From positions 1 through 15,156 of the forward strand of contig JAAAUF010000972.1 of assembly GCA_015499985.1 (NCBI GenBank): a DNA stretch of 15,156 nt, read 5' to 3'. Every line of letters begins with the position of its first letter. Within the stretch, counting starts at the first letter, position 1. This DNA comes from Haplosporangium gracile (Eukaryota; Mortierellomycota; Mortierellomycetes; Mortierellales; Mortierellaceae). This document shows positions 1 to 8,481 of this stretch, piece by piece. The notes under the pieces are model-generated. The model ran no database searches, was not told the DNA's origin, and saw only the letters and a program-made list of their open reading frames with translations. The position numbers and the translations under genes are program-made.

Positions 1-338
1 AAAAAAAAAAAAAAAGACATACGAGTGCAGACATACATCATGCTCCCAAGTCCCAATGCTGTTGTTTGTGCGCTACCTACCGTCCATCAACTGTTCACAC
101 ACTTTTTCTCCTCGACTCCTCTTGAGTTCAGCGAGTGAGTGAGCAGCAGGATGTTGTCTATTAGTTAGTCCGTTGTTGTTTGAATCGAAAAAAGGTCCGC
201 TCTTTTTTTTCTTTTTTTTTTTAAGAGAGCAGCGAATAATGTTGCTAGGCAACCAGCCAGTCAGTGCCACACACACTCCTGTTGTCCCTTGTCGTTGTCG
301 TTGTTGATTTTGATGCTGGCTATTGTTGTGTGTTTCTC

Positions 339-360
339 CCGCTCGCTCGCTCGCTCGCTC
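339..360. repeat. CGCT tetranucleotide microsatellite
   Basis: About five perfect copies of the 4-base unit CGCT lie in an otherwise mixed pyrimidine-rich region upstream of the copper-fist gene. It is a simple-sequence repeat, probably variable in length between strains. No function is implied. Confidence 0.85.
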
Positions 361-919
361 AACTCACGTTGTTTTGTGCTCATTCACTCACTTATCCACC
401 TCCATTCTCTCCATTCAACTCTGTGTCATTGTTGTTATTAGCCTCTATTTGCTAGTCAATAATACAGCAATCATCATTTGGCCAATCTCTCGTGTTTGTT
501 TGCCTGTCTACTTTTGATAGACATCTCGTCTCTCCCTCTTGTTGCTGTCCGTGTGGCCATTCATTCCATCTTTTCCTCGCTGGTTCGTTGATTTAACAGC
601 AAGACAACAAAGACAACAACAATGAAATGATTTGGGATGGGATTGATACATGAATAATGATTGCCCTCTTTTCACTGCTCATGCTCCACTCTCTTACCCT
701 TTGTTTCCCTACCAGCTCCTCCTTCTCTCTTTCTTCCTTACGCCTGTTTCTTGCTTCGGCGCCTTTTCTTTGCCAGGTCTTCTATCTCATGCATCTGTTG
801 TGCTATACACACTTAGTCCAGGACACCCATTTTTTATTTTTTATTTTTATTTTTTCGTTTCTCTGCTCCGCTCCGCCTGTCACATCCTTCGTTTCTCTAA
901 TTGAATTGTCCACAGTCAG

Positions 920-1051
920 TTCTCCCCTCTTTTCTCCTTTCTCCTCTCTCTTTCTTTCTCTTATTCTTCTTCTTCTTCTCTCTTCTCTCTTCTCTCTTCT
1001 CTCTTCTCTCTTCTCTTCTCTCTTCTCTTCTCTTTCTTCTTTTTCCTCTTC
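920..1051. repeat. Polypyrimidine tract with 7-base TTCTCTC repeats
   Basis: Over 132 bases the + strand has only one purine (A at 963), and 964-1051 is 88 bases of pure C/T. The middle is a run of about five TTCTCTC units followed by TTCTC units. Such homopyrimidine mirror-like tracts can form triplex (H-DNA) structures and often lie in promoters or leaders. Here it sits about 860 bases upstream of the copper-fist start codon. Confidence 0.85.
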
Positions 1052-1726
1052 ATACCCTCCTGCCCGTCCTAAAAGAATCTCATCCATCCTTTTCTCCTTA
1101 TTCACACCCTATTCTCGAGTTTCCTTTTGGGCCCTCCGCTCTCCACCCTGATCACACACCACCGAAGAACTACGCCAAGCTCTTCATCTTCCCTCCTTCT
1201 CCAGTACAAACACCCTCGCTTCGTTGGTGCCTGTCCCAGGGCCAACCCCCCGTTTTGTCGTCTGCATCTCGGGTTTCTTCTCATACTTCCTAATAACAGT
1301 TATAGCCACTTGAGCCTTCTGCTCGGTCTTTTCGGCGCTGTCTACCACGCTCTCTTACTTAACAACGACTGCAACTATCAACTGCCAACAACAACCAGCA
1401 ACCAACAAACAGCAAACAACATACACTCGGTCGCCTTTCTTTCGCCCATTCACTCGTCTGCTCCACTACCACCACCAGTATCACCTTTTATTACCCTCTT
1501 TGTAACAGTATTTCATATGCTTCTGTCAAATCTATAGCCGTTCGCCCCCCCCCTCCCCCGCCCTTTGTTCACTTACCCTTTTGTTGTTCAACAAAAAAAG
1601 ACAAAAAAAAAAAGAAACACCTCCAGCTCAATCGTTCAACTCGTCAGCTCAACACTACACCTTCTACTACCGCCACACTCTCCGTTGTCGACATAAACCG
1701 CCAAGTTACGCCCCGACGTCTATTGA

Positions 1727-1774
1727 ATGTTCTTGAATCAACTCGTCTTCGATTCAGATCACACAACGAAATAA
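1727..1774 (+). other. Possible upstream ORF (15 codons)
   Basis: An ATG at 1727 opens a 15-codon frame ending in TAA at 1772-1774. No other ATG lies between it and the copper-fist start at 1907. If transcription begins upstream of 1727, ribosomes would meet this short frame first, so it could tune translation of the regulator. The transcription start is unknown and the peptide has no recognisable motif, so this is only a candidate. Confidence 0.3.
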
Positions 1775-1906
1775 GAGAAAAAAAAAATTCAAAAAAAAAA
1801 GAGTCCAACCCAGCTCAGCCAGCCAAATCAACCAACAACCACCACCACCATCAAGACCCGTCAACCCGTCAACAAACAAAACAAGCCAACGCCTCGTTTA
1901 TTCATC

Positions 1907-4394
1907 ATGGTCTTTGTGAATGGACAAAAGTTTGCATGGTGAGTGGATCAGAGCACTCTCTTTTAGAAGGGATCAGAGCGGGGTTTTTTTGCTGTATGTT
2001 ATGAGCACTCTCTCAGGGCGTATTGTATATATGTACGTTCGACCCTTGCACTAATTTTACTGACCTTTTTTTGACTCCATATGTTTGTTTATGTCTGTGT
2101 TGCTCCCCTCCGCTTTGTCCGACCCGCCTGCTTGCTTTTTCGTCTCTTTGTAGTGCCACTTGTATCAAGGGCCATCGGTCGACCACCTGTAACCACGGGT
2201 AATTACACATATCCATGTAGCCATCCCTGACTCTTTCTTCTTTGTTGCTTGCTTGCTTGCCCTATCTTCCTGCCCTTTCATTGTTCTCCTTTTCTTCTTG
2301 CTTCTCTCCTCTTCCTGCACTCGTCTCCTTTCTCTTGACTCGACTGAGTTTCACCATCCAATGTACCCTTTATCCACCTTCAGCCCGCCCTCGCTCCTTT
2401 CACAATCTCCAGTCGAACATTCATTTGACCCACTCCTCTCTTCTTTTTCTTACAAACAACATATCGTAATAGTGAACGACCCTTGCACGAGATCAAGAAG
2501 AAAGGCCGCCCCTCGACCCAATGCCCCCACTGCAAGGAGCTACGTAAAGCCAAACAGGTCAGCGTCCGCTGTATCTGTGGTCGCGAGGAAGGTAATTACA
2601 AACAACTCAATGCAACATCTTCCGTACACCAATATCACTTTCTGACATATACATCCTTTCAGGCTTCCCATTCCCCCCTGAACATCGATATTCCGACCAA
2701 GACTCGTTTTGGACTCGTCGACGCTGCACATTAGCATCCTTTTTATCCATTTGCGACACATCCATTCACAAAATGGCTCGTTACATATCACATTTTTTTT
2801 TCTTTATTATTCCTTAATACGTCTTAGGTGCAGCCGCCGTTGCTAATGGCCTGAAACGAGCAAAGTCTCTCAGCCATGACGGACGTCTCACTATTCCGGC
2901 TGCAATCGGCGGCGAGGAACTCCTCCGATCCGTCTCGACCCAAGGCCAAAGCCCTCAGGATTCTTCTTCGGACGCTCAATCGTCCATTGGAGGTAGACTT
3001 TCAATCCCAATAATCTCTCCTCCTTCGCACCTGAGTTCCTCCTCCCCACGCCTTTGCCTTTGTTGCACTATCTGCAGCACACGGCCGAGAGGTGGAACCA
3101 GGCCCGCATCCCTTTCCCCTTCTCCCTCTTCCCTTCTTCCCCTTCTTGAACAATGATATCAATGTCAATGCTTATATGTCATAGTATGTGCATCATCAGG
3201 TATTCAGTTACTTAACACAATTGTTCTACTTCTCCAGGTATCTCCCATTGCGGTTGCCTAGATGGTAGAGTCTGCACTTGCTGTCGCGATCGCACCGGTC
3301 ATGTCGTCGTCAAGCCAAGCAAGGGTTCTGCCCATGCCAACAGTGCTACTTTCAAGAACTACTCACCCAACCGTCAGCGTAGCGCCGCTTCCTTGGATCT
3401 CGGCAAGACTGGCATGCTGTTGTTCCCTAGAGACACTTCGTCGCCTCTCCCTTTTGTCCCCCACGGACAGAACAACCAGGTTGTCCAGAGTCCCGACAGC
3501 TTCGGCAGTCAAGGGAAGGTTAATGCAGGTATCTACGCCTCGGGTGCTTCTCCCCTGTTCGCCCAGACGCTCTCTCCCTCCAGCAGCTCGGGGTGCGACC
3601 AGTCGCCCTCGACTTCCTCCCTCGGTAGCCACCAGAGCGGACAAATGCAGTCCCACTTGTGCTTTGACTACGCCAGCTCGTCCGATTATGACAGCGACCA
3701 CTACCCCACGACGTCGTACTCGTACTTTCCCGAGACTATGGCCAGCTACCCTGTGAGTAACGCTTCGGATGACTTAGAGGACATGGACATGTTGGCCAAT
3801 GCTGACCCCAAGACGATTATGGATGGTATTATGAACGGAACGACCGCTTTGAACCCTATGGAAAGTGCTTCCGCCGATGAGATTCGCATGCTCTACTCGG
3901 CCCTGTCTAGCTTCGATACCGCTTCGTCCTCCGCCGTGCTGACGCCTCCCTCCCGATCGTACTCTTCGCCCGCCCCTTCGGGCACCAGCTCGATCCCATC
4001 GTCGCTTCCTGCTCCCTCGGCCTTGGCTCCCAAGTCTGGCTGCTGCGGGTCAGGAAACAGGTCCGAGACTGCACCCTCCACTATGGCATCGACTCCATCC
4101 CATTCGCCTCCTGCTGGCAGAAGCGATATTGGTGATGATGAAATGGCCTCCAAGATAGATGGTTGCGGTTGCGCCATCTCACCCAACATGTGCTGCTGTG
4201 GTGAGCGCTGCGCTTGCCCTGGTTGTCTCGCCTACCCCAACAACCAGAACATCTTGGACCCCAGCCTCGATATTGACTTCCGATCGACCCCCGCCGGCCC
4301 TTCCCAGACCTCTGGCTGCTGCGGCTCTGACAAAAACAGCGCTACTTTAATGAACGGTATTGCCCTGAGCGATAACAACTATAACGACCCCACC

Positions 4395-4426
<32 letters not shown>

Positions 4427-5342
4427 CAACAACATCAACAACGGTAACATCAGTGGCAACAATAACAGCAACAACGGTCAGGCACTTAACAACCTGCAAG
4501 CCGAAGCCTTCAACCTCAGCGCCGCCTTGAATCTAGTCCAAGCCAAGTCGGACTTTGATGCGCGCCAGACTGTCAAGCGACAGTTCAATGGACTATCCGG
4601 TCTGGAGGAGGCCAAGATGCAGCATCCAACTCTCCTCGGCGACAACGGTGTCTTGATCTGCGGCTGCGGCTGCGGTCGCCCTACGGTGGATTGCGTTGAA
4701 TGCTTCCGCGACATGTGCCAATTTGTGAGCGAGTCTCAGGGAAGGATGGTGAAGGATGACCTGGACTTTGAGAGTGCGCTTAATGGCGATGTCGGTGGCA
4801 CCTCGTCCGACCTCGGCCTCAGCATGAACATGCCCGTTCCCCTCAACATGGATATGAACATGAACATGGGCGTGGACCTCAACAACATGAACATGGCCAA
4901 CTTTGCTCACCCGTCGACCATGCCTCAGACCATGAGTCTGCTCTCGATGCAAGGCCAACGATCCAACGGCAGTCCATCGACGTCTCCTTCCTTTGAGCAG
5001 CAACAGCAGCAACTGCAACAACAACAGCAGCACCAGCAGCAGCAGCAGCAGTTCTCTCAAGATAGCCTTCTGAAGCAGCAGCAGCAACAACAGCAACTAG
5101 CCCTTCAGATGCAGCAGCGGTTGAGCCTTCGCCGTCGGTTCCGAGAGGGCATGGAAGAAGAGCAAAAGCTCCAGCTTCAGTTGATGGAGCAGGAGCAGAT
5201 GCAGCTTCAGCAGCTGCAACAATCGATGCCCGGTCTGGACCATCTACAGCTTGACTTTTTGGATGACGAGGACTGGAGCTTTGTGGACGAGATCCGAACC
5301 GACGCAACGGATGCCCAAATGAGCTCTGCGCCAAAATCATGA
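1907..5342 (+). CDS. Copper-fist transcription factor (Cuf1/Ace1/Mac1 family)
   Basis: Five exons, 1907-1938, 2154-2198, 2473-2591, 2828-2992 and 3238-5342, join in frame to 821 residues. All introns are GT-AG and three interrupt or flank the DNA-binding domain. Residues 1-65 form the copper fist, a nuclear zinc- and DNA-binding module: C11, C14, C23 and H25 are the family's zinc ligands and KGRP (36-39) is the minor-groove contact. Downstream lie Cys clusters at 125-136, 430-450 and 595-614, twin SGCCGS motifs at 387-392 and 479-484, a Thr/Asn run at about 505-540, a Met-rich stretch at 650-673, Gln-rich segments from about 708 to 790, and an acidic Trp/Phe-containing tail at about 793-806 that resembles an activation domain. 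Family members sense Cu(I) through such Cys motifs and control copper uptake or detoxification genes. Activator or repressor role cannot be told here. The start has good context (ATCATGG). The intron 4 donor (GTAGAC at 2993) is weak; an in-phase alternative lies at 3092. Confidence 0.93.
2993..3237 (+). other. Copper-fist gene intron 4 with weak donor
   Basis: The preferred donor is GTAGAC at 2993 and the acceptor is TCTCCAG ending at 3237; a CTTAAC branch-like motif lies just upstream of the acceptor. Reading through 2993 stays open to a stop near 3150. A second donor, GTGGAA at 3092, has the same phase and would add 33 residues, including a CLCCTIC cluster. Neither donor is strong. The pyrimidine-rich composition favours the longer intron. 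Confidence 0.6.
4389..4470 (+). repeat. ACC/AAC codon repeat inside the copper-fist gene
   Basis: A run of ACC codons passes into AAC codons and encodes a Thr stretch followed by an Asn-rich stretch. It falls between the central Cys clusters (430-450, 479-484) and the later cluster (595-614), and is probably a flexible, length-variable linker. There is no frameshift: the reading frame continues to 5342. Confidence 0.85.
4998..5220 (+). repeat. CAG/CAA-rich poly-Gln coding tract
   Basis: Mixed CAG and CAA codons encode several Gln runs of 5-7 residues, broken by His, Leu, Phe and a basic RLSLRRRFREG patch, then a Gln/Leu/Glu/Met helix-forming segment. Mixed codons make the tract more stable than pure CAG. 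Such segments usually form low-complexity or coiled-coil interaction surfaces in transcription factors. Confidence 0.85.
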
Positions 5343-5700
5343 CCCTTGAGGGTCTGACAGCCAACACTACCCTTACAGACAACAGCCTGCCTACGTTTCA
5401 CTTTGCTTAATAACATTCTCCATAGCGCTCACTCATGTCATCTCATATTTGTTCTCTTTTCTCTTTTTTCATGTATATGCACATCACCCCCCTCTCCACT
5501 CTACTTAACCTCACTTTGAATACTCTCTACCTTACCACAATCATATCATTTCCTTATCCCTCTTATCCATTCTCTTTTTCCTCGTCACTCCATACCCCCC
5601 TCCCCTCTTCCTCGCCTTCCTTTTTCGCTTAGTTAGATAGATCCTTAGGAAGAATGAAACTTGAAATGGCACTCATAATAAATTACATTGATGTATGTCT
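5343..5700 (+). terminator. 3' region and candidate polyadenylation signal of the copper-fist gene
   Basis: After the TGA at 5340-5342 the sequence becomes AT- and pyrimidine-rich with no credible gene. An AATAAA hexamer lies at 5677-5682, about 335 bases past the stop, and is the best-looking poly(A) signal. Fungal signals are often degenerate, so an earlier site such as the AATAACA near 5410 is possible. Confidence 0.4.
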
Positions 5701-6330
5701 TCCTCCATCCCAGCACGTGGACACGCCTTCCCTTTTTGAAAATTGCCTTTAACGCCACCAAAAACCGAGAGAGAATAAATTTAAGGGGATGAGAGCAAGA
5801 GGAGTGGAAGAATTGGGGACATTCACCCCACCCAGCTTTCTCTGCACGTGGAGTCCGGTGCCGCTGGGAAGAAAAAGGCGCAACAGCCCGATTTGCATTT
5901 TTTGTATCGTTTTGTGTGCTGTCGAACAATGGCGTTCACTTTTCTTCATTTCCTTTAGCTGAGTAACAACTGCCATTATGCTCTTCTTCAGAGACCGTCC
6001 TTCACCGTGAACCGATCGTAGACAAACACGTAGAAAGTCATAGTCCAAGACAATCGTCAGAAGAGGAGCCGTTTCAAAAAAAAAAAAAAAAAAGGTGGTG
6101 GTGTGCTGGTGCTGTGTGATTTTATTTCGAATCCGCTCATTATTTTTCATTTTCGACTTAATTCCCAAATAGCGTTCGGAAAGAAAAAAAAACGCTACAG
6201 CCTTTATTTTTTTACTCCATAACGCCCTTTTCTTGGTTGCTTCGTTCCCACACTTTTGTCGCAAGGCCACGCCAGTACATTCCTTCGTGCCCATTCTTTC
6301 CCCCCCTTCTCCGTCTTTTTCGTTATCACA
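5700..6330. other. Gene-poor spacer
   Basis: I see nothing I can support as a gene. A 181-codon open frame on the - strand (5749-6294) contains runs of Phe and Lys translated from poly-A/T tracts and has no recognisable domain, so it is judged spurious. An A run of about 18 bases lies near 6076-6093. Confidence 0.5.
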
Positions 6331-6790
6331 AGCACATATTCAGACTGAAGCTCGAGCTCAAGTAACATGAATGAAGCTTGACCGATCGACCGCTGGCATA
6401 CTTCCCTTTTCTATCCCTGCGCAACCGTTGAACCTCCTACTCACACGCACATACTTAGACTGGAATTCGAGCTCGAGCTCGAGCTCAAGTTTCATTTCAT
6501 CTAACCGTTAGCGTTCTTTGTCCTTTCTTTCTCCTCCTCGCCATGCCCCCTTTTAATTTGTTGGCACGCGCCCATACTCGGACGGAAGCTCGAGTGAGAA
6601 ATAAAACTTGACCGACCGAGTGTTGGCATTCTTGTACCTTCTCTACTTCTCCCTACCTCCTTTTTATTCGTTCTTACGAGCACATACTCATGCTAAAGGT
6701 CGAACTGAGCTTGTGCTCAAGTTTCATCTCACCCGACCGTTGGCGTTTGTCCCTCCTTCCTCTTACCTTCTCCTCCTCCATTGAGCTACC
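6331..6790. repeat. Four-copy degenerate tandem repeat (about 110-123 bases) with A-B-A-B pattern
   Basis: The anchor GCACATACTCAGAC-like motif recurs at 6331, 6446, 6569 and 6679, giving periods of 115, 123 and 110 bases. Each unit runs from the anchor through an AGCTCGAGCTC-like palindromic core to an ACCG..TGGCRT block and a pyrimidine tail. Units 1 and 3 share the variant CTTGACCGA...TTGGCAT. Units 2 and 4 share GCTCAAGTTTCAT...ACCGTTRGCGTT. The array is therefore probably two copies of a dimer of about 235 bases. No long open frame spans it. It could be a minisatellite, a remnant of a mobile element, or a multi-site binding array. Confidence 0.8.
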
Positions 6791-8100
6791 GTTAAACTGT
6801 AGTGGGTTACCCTTGAAAAAAAGGCACAAAAAACATTGAAAACAGGGAAATGAGGAGCAACGGCTAATTAAGATAAAAACAGACATTAGGATGTTGGGCG
6901 TGCATCTGTTGGTTAGTCGGTATTGTTGTTTTAACAATATCAATCAAAATGAATAAAATACATGTGTAAATAATGTAAAGAGACAAAATCGTAAAAAAAA
7001 AAAAAGACATGACAATACCAATGTAAAAGACGAAAGGCGAAAATAATAGCCAAGTAAATATTATTCACTCATTGAATGAATGAAAAAACGCGTTTTGAGA
7101 TGATCACCCTTTCTAGAAGTTAATAGAGAAGATAAAGATAGAGAGATGGGAAAGATACAGAGATCAAAAAAAAACTAATGAACTTTTTTGTATACCAAAA
7201 AATTGCACCTTTGACCATTCAGTAGGGATGCAGCGAAAACACATTCTATCAATTGATGAACAAGGGGGGGAAAATGCCAAGATACCTATGACCTTTTCTT
7301 TGTGGTTGGCGTTTGTTGAGAGCAAAATCCATAGATTTTTTTTCTTCTGTACCTGTGTCTGTGTGTGTGTATGTATGATGTGGAAGTGAAAGAGTGATAG
7401 AACAAGTGAAAGCGGCTGGCATTACAACAGCCCAATTTTCTTTTCTTTATTTTTTTTACTCGCGTCCACTATTTTTCCAAGGGTCAATATATTGTCGGGA
7501 AGGCATACCGAGGAAGAGCAGAAGGAGTTGGAGGACTCAGGTAGCATCATGTATTACAAGAATAGGAAGGGTGAAAGGTGTGAGAGATACCATGAGCACT
7601 TTTTTTTGTGACCACTTTTTTTTGAGTGCAGTGGGCTGTTGGGTCAGCCCAATCTGCACGAACGAATATTTCTCGTTTTTTCTTTCTCTCCCTTTCTCTG
7701 ACTCTTCCTTCTCGCCTTCCGTCATTTCACTAGAAATTGGATTTGAACCATCCGCGCCTATGTACAAACTGGGCGCGGGGCGGAAGGAAGTACTGCTGCG
7801 ATTGTGTATTTTCTATTACTCTGCATCATTATTTTTTAGTTAACGGACACTGGTAAATCATGTCAAACAATAAAACACAGAAAAAAAAAAGACAACAGCC
7901 CTTTTTTCCTTGGACCTTATTTCCGATTGTGGCACCATTGGTAGATGGGCGTCCTTTTCAAAACTTTGTTGATACTATTCTTATAGAACAATAGAGGGCA
8001 AAGAATAGCTCAATAGCTCCAATGAAGGCCAGGGGATTGCTTTTGACGCACAAATGAAGACAATTGGGGAATTGCGAGCAACCAAGTGGATGGTTCAACA
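6791..8100. other. AT-rich intergenic region without a recognisable gene
   Basis: About 1.3 kb of AT-rich DNA with many short homopolymer runs. The only longer open frame (7394-7843, + strand) is Ser/Phe-rich with no domain, signal or sensible codon bias, and I do not accept it. A B-box-like element on the - strand near 7740-7750 lacks a matching tRNA fold. The strongest local structure is the palindrome pair at 7064-7096. Confidence 0.5.
7064..7096. repeat. Two adjacent palindromes, one containing ACGCGT
   Basis: Bases 7064-7084 form a 21-base palindrome with one mismatched pair (TTCACTCATT-G-AATGAATGAA). It is followed without a gap by a perfect 12-base palindrome, AAAACGCGTTTT, at 7085-7096. 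The latter contains ACGCGT, the MluI cell-cycle box bound by MBF-type factors in yeasts. Whether it acts here is unknown, since no gene starts within 1 kb. Confidence 0.6.
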
Positions 8101-8109
8101 TTGCGTTCG

Positions 8110-8124
8110 ATTGGTTCAGCCAAT
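8110..8124. promoter_or_regulatory. Inverted pair of CCAAT boxes
   Basis: ATTGG and CCAAT face each other five bases apart (ATTGGTTCAGCCAAT). They lie about 200 bases upstream of the TATA box and 360 bases upstream of the start of the small GPI-protein gene. CCAAT is the site of the HAP/NF-Y complex. The position fits an upstream activating element for that gene. Confidence 0.5.
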
Positions 8125-8327
8125 GGCTGAGTGTCCGTTAGGTTATCCTCTTTCGTGCTCCTTTCTTTCTCTGCACTCTTTGCTCTCATTTCTCCATTCA
8201 CTCGCCTTTTGCGACACGATACCATCTTTTGATCGTTGTTCAATGGTGTCTGTCGCGTCGACTTTTCATTCATACCCTGCCCTTGACGCCCTACCTTCTT
8301 GGCATCCACCCTATCCCTCCTAATTTC

Positions 8328-8334
8328 TATAAAA
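8328..8334 (+). promoter_or_regulatory. TATA box of the small GPI-protein gene
   Basis: A perfect TATAAAA lies 154 bases before the ATG at 8482. It is followed by a pyrimidine-rich zone, where initiation probably occurs, and then a G-free leader. Together with the strongly biased codons of the gene this suggests high expression. Confidence 0.65.
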
Positions 8335-8390
8335 CACGACCCGGATTCTCACATTTCCAATTTTTTTATTCCTCATCACCAACACAGTTG

Positions 8391-8481
8391 TCTTCCACAT
8401 CCACTCCTTCAAACAAAAAACCCAACCACTCAACCCACCTTCTCCCAAACCAACTCCCATCTCCAAAACACTCTTACCAAA
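8391..8481 (+). promoter_or_regulatory. G-free leader of the small GPI-protein gene
   Basis: From 8391 up to the start codon there is not a single G on the coding strand. The sequence is mostly C and A with some T, ending ACCAAAATG. A leader without G cannot form stable G-C or G-U pairs with itself, so it should be unstructured and easily scanned, which suits efficient translation. Confidence 0.6.

Larger units (their letters stand above)
1..1906 (+). promoter_or_regulatory. Upstream region and leader of the copper-fist gene
   Basis: I see no convincing protein gene here. The open frames are low-complexity Ser/Leu/Phe strings on the + strand and Lys/Glu/Arg strings on the - strand, as expected from pyrimidine-rich DNA. 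The region holds a poly-A run at 1-15, a CGCT microsatellite near 340-360, a long pyrimidine tract at 920-1051, and an A/C-rich, G-poor stretch before the start codon at 1907. No clear TATA box was found, so the transcription start is unknown. At least two sites match the degenerate fission-yeast CuSE copper element (310-319 and 539-548). The consensus is loose enough that chance matches are expected. Confidence 0.5.

Noticed and set aside
657..1151. 164-codon Ser/Leu/Phe-rich frame and the Lys/Glu/Arg frame on the opposite strand
   Set aside because: Both are by-products of the pyrimidine tract; the absence of stops there follows from composition.
2663..2734. Extra exon of the copper-fist gene beginning after TTTCAG at 2661
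   Set aside because: It is in phase but has no usable donor before a stop, whereas a single intron 2592-2827 joins exons 3 and 4 cleanly.
4593..5382. Long - strand frames with poly-Leu and poly-Ala inside the copper-fist gene
   Set aside because: They are the antisense of the Gln-codon repeat in a well-supported coding exon.
5749..6294. 181-codon open frame on the - strand
   Set aside because: It includes runs of Phe and Lys that are translated poly-A/T tracts, has no domain, signal or codon bias, and lies in AT-rich spacer.
7720..7800. Possible tRNA on the - strand (B-box-like GGTTCAAATCC)
   Set aside because: The T stem has a mismatch, no complementary acceptor stem is found at the right distance and no A box is visible.
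7394..7843. 149-codon frame in the spacer
   Set aside because: Ser/Phe-rich low complexity without a recognisable domain, and no sensible promoter or intron structure.
8299..8481. N-terminal extension of the small GPI protein
   Set aside because: The frame has no ATG there and overlaps the TATA box and leader; the signal peptide begins exactly at the ATG at 8482.
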